A DNA stretch of 64,000 nt from Peptococcaceae bacterium BRH_c4a (GTDB lineage: Bacteria; Bacillota; Desulfotomaculia; Desulfotomaculales; Desulfocucumaceae): the NCBI GenBank assembly GCA_000961585.1, contig LADN01000098.1:1-64000 (forward strand). Direction: 5' to 3'. The translations under genes were made by a program, and so were the position numbers. The notes beneath the pieces were generated by a model. That model did not search any database. It was not told where the DNA came from and worked only from the letters and a program-made list of their open reading frames with translations. This document shows, piece after piece, positions 35,290-42,391 of this stretch. Every line of letters starts with the position of its first letter. The first letter of the stretch is position 1.

Positions 35290-35916
35290 ATGACTACGCC
35301 ACAAGGTTCCCGGGAATTTATCGAGGAACAGATAAGAATACTTAGGGAAAACCCCGGCTGCGCCAACTCCCATAACAACCTGGGCGTTCACCTGATGGAG
35401 CGGGGGAGATATGACGAGGCCATAGAATGTTTTGAGAACGCTATCCTCAACAGCGGACGGATGTTTGAGGCCTGTGTCAACCTGGGATATATCTATTTTA
35501 AGCTGGGAGATCTGGAAAAGGTGGTGGCCGCCAACAAAAAAGCGCTACAAATTGAGCCCAGATACGCCAGGGGATATGCCAACATGGGGTTTGCCTATCT
35601 GCAGATGTCCATGGCCGATGAGGCCATAGAGGCCCTTGAGAAGGCAATAGAGCTTAATCCGGAAATGGCCCAGGCCTGGAGCAATCTCATTAACGCCTAT
35701 CTTCAGAAAGACGATGTGGAAAAGGCCATAGAGGCGGGGGAAAAACTGGTACAGTTCGCCCCAGGGTTTGCCCTTGGTCAAAACAACCTTGCCTTTGCCT
35801 ATTATGTCAATGAAGACTATGAAAAGGCCATCATGTGCGTTGACAGGGCTTTGGAACTGGGATTCGGGGTCCATCCCCAGTTTCTTGAGAACCTTGCCCC
35901 ATACCGATCAAAATGA
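35290..35916 (+). CDS. TPR-repeat protein of the dsr region
   Basis: 208 residues consisting almost entirely of five tetratricopeptide repeats, for example NNLGVHLMERGRYDEAIECF, NMGFAYLQMSMADEAIEALE and NNLAFAYYVNEDYEKAI. No signal peptide or membrane segment, so a cytoplasmic scaffold is likely. It overlaps the next gene by four bases (ATGA), so the two are co-translated. A role in sulfur respiration is suggested only by position. Confidence 0.85.
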   Translation: MTTPQGSREFIEEQIRILRENPGCANSHNNLGVHLMERGRYDEAIECFENAILNSGRMFEACVNLGYIYFKLGDLEKVVAANKKALQIEPRYARGYANMGFAYLQMSMADEAIEALEKAIELNPEMAQAWSNLINAYLQKDDVEKAIEAGEKLVQFAPGFALGQNNLAFAYYVNEDYEKAIMCVDRALELGFGVHPQFLENLAPYRSK

Positions 35917-36584
35917 AGATAATATTTGAGGATCTCTTTCAGCAGTATGAAAAATTGGTGGCCATGGCGGATGAGTCTTTCAGAGAGGTGGAGAGAGAGT
36001 GGGGCCCCCTGATGAAGTGCGGGGAGATGTGCTCTGACTGCTGCAACTCGGTATTTGGCCTTTTTCTCATTGAATCGGTTTACCTCAACCAGCGCATTGC
36101 AAAGATGGAGAGAAGGAAAAGGCGGGAGGTTCTATCCAGGGGAGAGAGGTCGGATCGGGAACTGCTGGAGGCAGAAAAAAGGCTGCAGGCGTATGACCGC
36201 GACCCCGGCGCCAAGGCCTTGGCCATGGCCAGGGAAAGGGTAAGGTGCCCCCTGCTGGACGACCGGGGAAAATGCGCACTGTACCGGCACAGGCCCGTCA
36301 CTTGCCGGGTTTATGGCATTCCCACCATTATAAACGGGAAGATCCATGCCTGCTGGAAGGCTGGATTTGAAAAGGATAAGCCCTATCCGGCCTTTAACCT
36401 TGACGGGGCTTACAGGGAGCTTTACCGTCTGTCGGGTCGGCTTCTGCAAAGGCTGGCCCCCCAAAATATGGAAAGGGCCTCCCTGCTGGTATCTGTCTCC
36501 AAATCCATCAATACCCCCCCGGAGGGGCTGATATACCAGAATTCAGACTCCAGAATAAAAAAGGGCGTAACGAAACGGACCTGA
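35913..36584 (+). CDS. YkgJ-family cysteine-cluster protein
   Basis: 223 residues. Cysteines CGEMCSDCC near residue 33, then CPLLDDRGKCALYRHRPVTC and ACWKAGF, form the YkgJ (UPF0153) pattern, thought to bind zinc or an Fe-S cluster. It is translationally coupled to the TPR gene. The last residues (QNSDSRIKKG) are encoded by 7-base intergenic repeats, so the natural C-terminus has probably been altered by repeat insertion. Confidence 0.8.
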   Translation: MKIIFEDLFQQYEKLVAMADESFREVEREWGPLMKCGEMCSDCCNSVFGLFLIESVYLNQRIAKMERRKRREVLSRGERSDRELLEAEKRLQAYDRDPGAKALAMARERVRCPLLDDRGKCALYRHRPVTCRVYGIPTIINGKIHACWKAGFEKDKPYPAFNLDGAYRELYRLSGRLLQRLAPQNMERASLLVSVSKSINTPPEGLIYQNSDSRIKKGVTKRT

Positions 36585-36707
36585 AGTGGTTGCATAATGC
36601 TTACCCCCTCAGGTCCGCTAATTTTAACCGTGCCTTTTTATACTGTGTCTTACGCAACCTGCTCCATCTATTCTGGTTTCTGGCTTCTGGATTCTGGATT
36701 CTGAATC
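36537..36707. repeat. inverted pair of heptad arrays around a hairpin, between convergent genes
   Basis: The left arm has CAGAATT, CAGACTC, CAGAATA (36537-36557). The right arm has CTGGTTT, CTGGCTT, CTGGATT, CTGGATT, CTGAATC (36673-36707). Between them, CGGACCTGA pairs with TCAGGTCCG and a CTTTTTAT stretch follows. Each arm encodes the C-terminal residues of the gene that enters it. Confidence 0.8.
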
Positions 36708-37798
36708 TTTCCAAGTGCTTCTTTAGCCAGTCGGCCCACGGAGTGTTTGGCAATCTCACCGTTATTATAGATATCGATTTCCCGCTGGTCGCCCAATATT
36801 TTTTCCAAATCACTGACCGCTTCCCGGGCGCCCAGGTTGCCCAGGAGACATGCTGTATAACCCAGTGTTTCCGGGTCGCTCTTGGCCAGCAAGGGCATAA
36901 CCCGGAAGGACAGATTTCTGATAAGTTCCGGCCTGCCCATGGAAATCCTTGCCAGAGCCCTTAGGATACCGGGCCTCAGCGACTCATCTCCCAGGAACTG
37001 ATACATGGCAGGAATGTATCCGGCGAAGAGGTCGGGAGAATGAAGGATTATTTCCCCTGCGGCGTCTATTGATCCCCAGCCTGAGGAACCGGGAGTGGAA
37101 AGCGAGTTCAGCAGTATCTGCAAAAGGTTGGAGATGGCGCCAGGATCCTTGCGGGCAATCACTGAGGACACGTTACCCAGAATATCGGCCGCTCTGGAAC
37201 GCAGCAGGTCATCACCGGAATAAAGAAGTCTTTGCAGGTGCCGGACAATTTTTTTATCCCTGCCGGCAGCCATCATCAGAGGGTTTAGCTGGTAGTCCGC
37301 CACCAGTTCGGACACTTCTTCTTTCGAAAAAATCTTTTCAGCCGGCCATGGGGCAGACAGAGGCGGGGCTTTCTGATCCAGCCTTTTTTGCACGCCCTCG
37401 CCGGCGGCCTCCCTAATATCCTTCTGAAGCCTGATAAAGTAGAGTGCCCCGGATATTCTCCTGCCCTCATAGGATCCGCTTGGCACTATATAATGGCTTT
37501 CCAGGTCGTAATTTTCAACCAGGCTTTCCAGATAATCCTCTTCCGGATACAGGTTCCAGGCCAGATCCCAATCCATGTTGCAGCCAAACACCAGTGCCTC
37601 TATAAAGGCTGACCCCAGATTGTGCCCGGTGACGTCAAAGGCGTAAACAGCGCCGCAACCGCAAGATCCCACCGGCATTTCCCCCGGCCTCCGGCTTTTT
37701 AGCTCCGCCGGTCTTTCCAAGGGGCCGGAGCAGAAGGGACAGGTCACGCTTTTAACCGGATCCCGCCCAAAATAAACATTTTGCAATGGTCTTTTCAT
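36668..37798 (-). CDS. HEAT-repeat protein with N-terminal zinc-binding region (dsr-associated)
   Basis: 376 residues. The N-terminus has paired cysteines (VTCPFCSGPL, GSCGCGAVYAFD) suitable for a zinc ribbon. The C-terminal two thirds consist of helical HEAT-like repeats, for example LLRSRAADILGNVSSVIARK and LGYTACLLGNLGAREAVSDL. It resembles a conserved protein seen near dsr genes in sulfate reducers (the Desulfovibrio DVU0298 type, from memory). The last twelve or so residues (QNPESRSQKPE) come from heptad repeats. It is convergent with the YkgJ-type gene. Function unknown. Confidence 0.75.
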   Translation of the reverse strand: MKRPLQNVYFGRDPVKSVTCPFCSGPLERPAELKSRRPGEMPVGSCGCGAVYAFDVTGHNLGSAFIEALVFGCNMDWDLAWNLYPEEDYLESLVENYDLESHYIVPSGSYEGRRISGALYFIRLQKDIREAAGEGVQKRLDQKAPPLSAPWPAEKIFSKEEVSELVADYQLNPLMMAAGRDKKIVRHLQRLLYSGDDLLRSRAADILGNVSSVIARKDPGAISNLLQILLNSLSTPGSSGWGSIDAAGEIILHSPDLFAGYIPAMYQFLGDESLRPGILRALARISMGRPELIRNLSFRVMPLLAKSDPETLGYTACLLGNLGAREAVSDLEKILGDQREIDIYNNGEIAKHSVGRLAKEALGKIQNPESRSQKPE

Positions 37799-37860
37799 AA
37801 AAGACTGCAGCTACCCCTCTTCCACAGTTTTTACCACAAGGAAAGCAATTCTCCTCAAAT

Positions 37861-37945
37861 GCAATCCACTTGAGGGTCGCTTTTGAGGCAGGCTGTACTA
37901 CTCTGAATTCTGGATTCTGGATTCCAGCCCGCCCGCAGGGCGGCT
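37861..37945. repeat. intergenic repeat-family copy with three heptads and a GC hairpin
   Basis: CACTTGAGGGTCGCTTTTGA matches the segment at 6301; then come CTGAATT, CTGGATT, CTGGATT (37903-37923) and a hairpin CAGCCCGCC-CGCA-GGGCGGCTG. It ends six bases from the stop of the FmdB-type gene. Confidence 0.75.
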
Positions 37946-37950
37946 GATTA

Positions 37951-38196
37951 TTACTCGTCCGGGCCGGGAATTTCCAGCGTCATACAGTCGTTGCCCGAAC
38001 TGCAGGACTTGGTTGTTACCTTTGGCTTGCTGCCGCCTTTTCCTGATCCCATAACATAGTTGGTTCTGCTTATCACCCGCTCAAAGGAAGGTGATTTGCA
38101 TTTGGGACATTCAATGATAACTTCTTCACCCGTCTTTATAAACAGCTTTTCAAAAATATTGCCGCATTCAAGGCATCTAAATTCAAAAATAGGCAT
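37951..38196 (-). CDS. FmdB-type zinc-ribbon protein
   Basis: 81 residues beginning MPIFEFRCLECGNIFEKL, the standard FmdB zinc-ribbon start, with the second cysteine pair CPKCKSPSF. The C-terminal tail has CSSGNDC, an additional cysteine pair. Small proteins of this family are common in anaerobes near redox enzymes and may be regulatory. It is transcribed opposite to the ferredoxin-dsrMK genes. Confidence 0.88.
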   Translation of the reverse strand: MPIFEFRCLECGNIFEKLFIKTGEEVIIECPKCKSPSFERVISRTNYVMGSGKGGSKPKVTTKSCSSGNDCMTLEIPGPDE

Positions 38197-38644
38197 AAAT
38201 CATCTTTCTCCTTAAGAAGTTTAAATCCAGAGCAATTAAAGGGCTTGACCTTTCCCAATCATCGTGGTTATTATATCAGTATAGCAGATACAATGTCAAA
38301 AGATAGCGGGTTGTTTTATCCTCCGATGGCAAGCACATCCTGTGGACTTTTCGGTCGGTGGTGTTGTAAAATACCAGTGGGAGTTCTGGTTTCGGCGGGG
38401 CCTGTTTTCGGGCAGGAAAATTGAATAGAGACAGAAGGAATAATCTGAAGACTTTGGGTTTGTTTTTTTCGCTTTTCAGCAAAAGGCCCCGGTCAAATCA
38501 GGGATGAAAGGCGTAAGTCAAGATGCTATGGCGGTGTCCCGGCAGATGAGCCGACAAGGCGTATAATTCGGAGAGGGATTAGAATAATGCAGGGGCCGGC
38601 TATAACATATCAGTTTCAATACAATATTTAAGGAGGGTTCTTTA
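38197..38644. other. 448-bp gene-free region before the ferredoxin-dsrMK genes
   Basis: It holds copy 2 of the 24-bp dsr-flanking repeat (38326-38350) and otherwise no feature I can name. It must contain the divergent promoters for the FmdB-type gene and the first ferredoxin. The stretch 38400-38600 has no open frame of coding quality. Confidence 0.5.
38326..38350 (+). repeat. dsr-flanking 24-bp repeat, copy 2
   Basis: Contains AAGCACATCCTGTGGACTTT and then TTGTAAAATACCAGTG, matching the copy upstream of dsrA (31471) in the same orientation. The two copies bracket the dsrABD-to-FmdB block. Confidence 0.65.
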
Positions 38645-38833
38645 ATGTACACTGTAACCATCGATCGCGATAAGTGCGAGGGATGCGGAGAGTGCGTGGA
38701 AAACTGCCCGGCTTCCATACTGGAAATGGCTGACGGAAAAGCTCAGGTGTCCGGTGATCTGGAAGATTGCCTGGGCTGTGAAACCTGCGTATCCGTATGT
38801 ACCACCGGCGCCGTCACTCTTACCGAGGGCTAA
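38645..38833 (+). CDS. small 2x[4Fe-4S] ferredoxin 1
   Basis: 62 residues with two cluster motifs: CEGCGECVENCP and CLGCETCVSVCTTGAV, the second with Thr in place of the usual Pro after the last Cys. AAGGAGGG precedes the ATG. Together with its paralogue at 39241 it directly precedes dsrMK and is a likely soluble electron carrier to or from DsrMK or DsrAB. Confidence 0.93.
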   Translation: MYTVTIDRDKCEGCGECVENCPASILEMADGKAQVSGDLEDCLGCETCVSVCTTGAVTLTEG

Positions 38834-39240
38834 ACAGCAGTTAATTAATTGGAGAGTATGCCATTGATAAGGCCGCCGCTTAAGAGTGGAGGCCTTATCG
38901 GGTTTAAGTGTTGAAATCTGATACTTTTTGTTAAACTCATAAAAAATCTGGATGTAAACAGAAGGATAAATTAATTGAGTAACGAAATAGGTAATAAGGA
39001 AATTACTCTGAAATTGTTACCGCGCGACCAGGCCTGAAGTGATACAGTGGGGGCTGTGGGCGTATGGTTTTTTTCTGTTGTTTGAGCAGGTTTTTATGGT
39101 TCCGGAATGGAGTTTTTGGTAGGGTTATATAAATAATTGTTATGATTGCGTCCGGTTTTTGGTGGCGGACCTGCCGTGGAGAGGAGTTAACGGCCGCCAG
39201 CATTAGGTAATATAGATTTAGAGATTAAGGAGGTGATCCT
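38834..39240. other. 407-bp spacer between the two ferredoxin genes
   Basis: A 9-bp perfect stem, GATAAGGCC pairing with GGCCTTATC (about 38866-38899), lies after the first ferredoxin. It lacks a T run, so termination is uncertain. Nothing else is recognisable. The last bases hold a full Shine-Dalgarno (AAGGAGGTGATC) for the second ferredoxin. Confidence 0.5.
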
Positions 39241-39429
39241 GTGTATCAAATTGAAATTGATCGCGAGAAATGCGAGGGTTGCGGTGAGTGCGCAGAAGCC
39301 TGTCCCGGCTCGGTGCTGGGAATGACGGACGGCAAGGCCGAAGTCACAGGCAGCAACGACGACTGCCTTGGCTGTGAGTCGTGTGTATCGGTTTGTCCCA
39401 GTGGCGCAGTGGCCTTGCAAGAATTGTAA
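39241..39429 (+). CDS. small 2x[4Fe-4S] ferredoxin 2
   Basis: 62 residues from GTG 39241 with AAGGAGGTGATC upstream. Cluster motifs CEGCGECAEACP and CLGCESCVSVCPSGAV. It is a paralogue of ferredoxin 1 (same length, same IDR(D/E)KCEGCGEC start), so the pair arose by duplication. It lies 32 bp before dsrM and is probably in the same transcript. Confidence 0.93.
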   Translation: MYQIEIDREKCEGCGECAEACPGSVLGMTDGKAEVTGSNDDCLGCESCVSVCPSGAVALQEL

Positions 39430-39460
39430 TACTTATAGGGCACCCTAAGGAGGTGTTGAT

Positions 39461-40273
39461 GTGTCTTATTTTATTCTTCAGATTTTACCCTATCTCACCA
39501 TGGTGATTTTTACTTTTGGACTGCTGTACAGGCTGGGTCGCTGGGCCGGATCCAGGATAGTTCATAATATCACGCTTTCGCCGTTTCCCCAGAGCAATAC
39601 CCAGGCGCTTGGTATTTTAGGAGCCGAACTGATATTCTTCCGCAGCCTGTTCAACTTTGACCGGCCGCTGTGGATAGGCGCCTGGCTTATGCACATAGCT
39701 CTGTTTTCGGTTATTGGCGGCCATGTGGTGGGTATTTACTTCCTGGGCAGGCAGTTTGTCTACCTTGGTATGTCGGCCAGCCTCAGCGAGAATATGTCGG
39801 CCGTGTTGGGGACCAGTATGGGGCTTCTTATGCTCGCCGGGCTTTTATACCTGCTGATCAGGCGTTTCACCATCGCCAAGGTTAAGGAAGTCACCGGTCC
39901 CAGCGATTACCTGCACCTGGTGCTTCTGCTGACTATTGTTGTTATCGGAAACATTATGCGTTTGTGGGAGCACGATCTGGGAATAAGCTATGCTCCGGTG
40001 AAGGATTACGTCACTCATCTGGTTATGCTGCAGCCAGTGCCCATGAATCATGAGGTCCTGACAAAGCCGCTTTTTGTGCTGCACCTTTTATTTGTGCAAA
40101 TACTTCTAATGATCTTCCCATTCAGTAAATTAATGCATGTCTTTGGCATGTTTGCCGAGCGTTGGATTATAAACCGCGTGTACAAGGAACCCGCACCAGG
40201 GCTGCCCAATGTGGATGTGGCAGCAGCCAGGGCTGCGGGCGCCGGTCTGCCGTCTGGCGACGGCGCGGCTTAG
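39461..40273 (+). CDS. dsrM: DsrM, membrane cytochrome b subunit
   Basis: 270 residues from GTG 39461 (AAGGAGGTG upstream), with five or six hydrophobic helices of the respiratory nitrate reductase gamma type. Haem-binding histidines lie in AWLMHIALFSVIGGHVVG and later in LHLLFVQILLMIFPFSKLMH. It oxidises menaquinol and passes electrons to DsrK. The C-terminal tail is alanine/glycine rich. Confidence 0.95.
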   Translation: MSYFILQILPYLTMVIFTFGLLYRLGRWAGSRIVHNITLSPFPQSNTQALGILGAELIFFRSLFNFDRPLWIGAWLMHIALFSVIGGHVVGIYFLGRQFVYLGMSASLSENMSAVLGTSMGLLMLAGLLYLLIRRFTIAKVKEVTGPSDYLHLVLLLTIVVIGNIMRLWEHDLGISYAPVKDYVTHLVMLQPVPMNHEVLTKPLFVLHLLFVQILLMIFPFSKLMHVFGMFAERWIINRVYKEPAPGLPNVDVAAARAAGAGLPSGDGAA

Positions 40274-40286
40274 GGGGTGAAAATAA

Positions 40287-41669
40287 GTGCCTGAAGTTAA
40301 TGGTCTGAAGATGCCTGCCAAGGCGTCAGAAAAGGAAATGAAAAATATTCACATTGATCCGGTGCCCGATGACCAGAAGGTTGAGGTGGCCTTACAACAC
40401 CTGGACGAAATGCGCAAGAAGTTCCGTTCTTTCGTTATGGCCATGGAATCCTGCGTTAAATGCGGCGCTTGCGCCGAAAACTGCCACACTTACCTGGGCA
40501 CAAAGGATCCCAACAACATTCCCACCAACCGGGCCGAGCTTATCCGCAAGATTTATAAACGGTATTTTACCCTGGAGGGCCGCTGGTTCGGAAAGCTGGT
40601 GGGGGCCGAGGATTTGACCCTGGATGTGCTTGAACAGTGGTATTCTTATTTTTACCAGTGCAATGAGTGCAGGCGTTGCGCCATGTCCTGCCCCTTCGGC
40701 ATTGACACCTGCGAGGTCACCTTTGTGGGCCGCCAGATACTGCACTGGCTGGGGATGGTTCCCAAGCTGCACGCCAATGTGGGCGCCGCCATGGAAAAGG
40801 CGGGCAACCACACCGGGTTGCCCAAGCCCAGTCTGATAGATACCCTGGAGTTTCTTTCCGAGGAGATACAGGAAGAGTTTGGTGTGGAAGTCAATTTCCC
40901 GGTGGATAAGCCGGATTCCGACATTCTTTATATTCCCTCGTCGGCTGACTTCCTTCTGAATCCATATACACTGATGGGCGCCGGAATGTTCTTTACGTAT
41001 ATCGGCGCCAACTGGACCATACCCAGCACGGTGGCTGAGGCCGGGAATTTCGGTCTGCTGTTTGACCAGAGGTTCACCCAGCGCCACAACGTCACAAGAT
41101 TGCTGGATGCCTCCCAAAAGCTGGGCATCAAGAAGATTGTCTGGGGTGAGTGCGGCCACGGCTGGCGGGCAGCCAAAATGTACATTCCGACCCTGGCGGA
41201 CCGCCCGGTAAAATGGCCCATCGTGCATCTGCATGATGAAACATCCTATTACGTCAATACCAATCAGTTGAAACTGGATCCCGGTAAAAACAACCATCCC
41301 ACAACACTGCATGATCCCTGTAACTATGGCAGGGCCTGCGGCATGACCAAGCAACTGAGGGATGTTCTTTCGGCCTGCGTGACAGATTTCCGTGAAATGA
41401 CTCCCAACCAGGAGAAAAACTTCTGCTGTGGCGGAGGTTCGGCAATACTGTTTGACGACCCGGAAATGTACGATCTGCGCATCAAGTTTTCTGCCAAGAA
41501 GGCCGAGCAGGTCAGGGCAACCGGCGTGGGCGCCAACGGCGACGGTTATCTGTGCGCTCCCTGCTCCATTTGCAAAGCTCAGCTCTATCCCATGGTGGAA
41601 GAACACAAGTTGGGTGTAGAGGTAAAAGGTTTGATTGACTTGCTGGGCAAGGCCCTGGTCTGGAAATAA
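40287..41669 (+). CDS. dsrK: DsrK, HdrD-like Fe-S subunit
   Basis: 460 residues from GTG 40287 (GGGGGTG upstream). Two [4Fe-4S] motifs, CVKCGACAENC and CNECRRCAMSCPFGIDTC, precede the C-terminal CCG-type domain (HDPCNYGRACG, FCCGGGSA, CAPCSICKAQL), which binds the catalytic noncubane cluster as in heterodisulfide reductase. With DsrM it reduces the DsrC trisulfide. No dsrJOP follow, as is usual in Gram-positive sulfate reducers. Confidence 0.97.
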   Translation: MPEVNGLKMPAKASEKEMKNIHIDPVPDDQKVEVALQHLDEMRKKFRSFVMAMESCVKCGACAENCHTYLGTKDPNNIPTNRAELIRKIYKRYFTLEGRWFGKLVGAEDLTLDVLEQWYSYFYQCNECRRCAMSCPFGIDTCEVTFVGRQILHWLGMVPKLHANVGAAMEKAGNHTGLPKPSLIDTLEFLSEEIQEEFGVEVNFPVDKPDSDILYIPSSADFLLNPYTLMGAGMFFTYIGANWTIPSTVAEAGNFGLLFDQRFTQRHNVTRLLDASQKLGIKKIVWGECGHGWRAAKMYIPTLADRPVKWPIVHLHDETSYYVNTNQLKLDPGKNNHPTTLHDPCNYGRACGMTKQLRDVLSACVTDFREMTPNQEKNFCCGGGSAILFDDPEMYDLRIKFSAKKAEQVRATGVGANGDGYLCAPCSICKAQLYPMVEEHKLGVEVKGLIDLLGKALVWK

Positions 41670-41694
41670 AACTTAGTTAAAAATATTGGGACTG

Positions 41695-41727
41695 CCATAT
41701 CGCCTGAAACGGGCGAATGGTATTTTT
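41695..41727 (+). terminator. terminator after dsrK
   Basis: CCAT-A-TCGCC pairs with GGCGA-ATGG (one bulged A) around TGAAAC, followed by TATTTTT. Confidence 0.65.
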
Positions 41728-41755
41728 AGGCAGGCCCCATTTAAAAGACATGTGA

Positions 41756-41784
41756 TTGACTATGGGACCTGTCAATGGTATCCT
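41756..41784 (+). promoter_or_regulatory. candidate promoter of dsrC
   Basis: TTGACT and TATCCT are separated by 17 bp, about 130 bp upstream of the dsrC start and after the dsrK terminator. This suggests that dsrC is transcribed on its own, as expected for a protein needed in excess. Confidence 0.55.
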
Positions 41785-41915
41785 TGTATCTGGGGGAACA
41801 TGTCTGCGGGTACTTGTGGGGGTGCCGGCGTGACTTGGTTTTTTTACCCTGGTTATTAAAACAGGCGAAAGATATATATCGCCATATCAAAAATTTAGCG
41901 GAGGTGCTTTTTGAG

Positions 41916-42233
41916 ATGCCATTCGTAAATATTGGTGGTAAAGAAGTCGAATTGGACGAGGATGGTTTCATGGTTGATCCGGAGGCCTGGACCGAGGATT
42001 GTGCCAAATATTTTTCTGAAGGCGAAGGAATTCCCGAAATGACAGAAGATCACTGGAAGGTTATCTTCTACCTGCGTGACTATTACAAGCAATTCCAGAT
42101 TGCTCCCATGATTCGTAAGCTGTGCAAAGAAACCGGCTGCAGCCTGAAGTACATTTATGAGCTATTTCCCACCGGTCCTGCAAAAGGTTCCTGCAAACTG
42201 GCAGGTCTGCCCAAGCCCACCGGTTGCGTGTAA
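41916..42233 (+). CDS. dsrC: DsrC, sulfur-carrier substrate of DsrAB
   Basis: 105 residues from ATG 41916 with GGAGGTG nine bases upstream; longer in-frame readings are not supported. It has the DsrC core (DEDGFMVDPEAWTEDCAKYF, DHWKVIFYLRDYY) and a C-terminal arm, CKLAGLPKPTGCV, with both conserved cysteines at positions 93 and 104 and the penultimate cysteine in place. It accepts sulfite-derived sulfur as a trisulfide, which DsrMK reduces. It is a true DsrC, not a TusE-like relative. Confidence 0.97.
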   Translation: MPFVNIGGKEVELDEDGFMVDPEAWTEDCAKYFSEGEGIPEMTEDHWKVIFYLRDYYKQFQIAPMIRKLCKETGCSLKYIYELFPTGPAKGSCKLAGLPKPTGCV

Positions 42234-42298
42234 TTTTCTTGGGTTTCAGGTAAACAGTTTTAATTATTGTGTAATATAGGGCACAGGCCATTGAGTCT

Positions 42299-42320
42299 GC
42301 CGGCGGCGTTTGCCGCCGGC
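42299..42320 (+). other. perfect GC hairpin between dsrC and dsrN
   Basis: GCCGGCGGC and GCCGCCGGC form a 9-bp perfect stem with a four-base loop. There is no T run, so it may be an mRNA stability or processing element that protects the dsrC message. Confidence 0.6.
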
Positions 42321-42391
42321 GGAGCATAAGCTTAGTGCCTATTGTTTTTAAGCTATAAGCTTACAGCTTGATTGACGGGGGGGCGTTAAAT

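Noticed and set aside
40392-41606. A 404-codon open frame opposite dsrK
   Set aside because: Antisense to a gene with complete Fe-S and CCG motifs; no start site or motif of its own.
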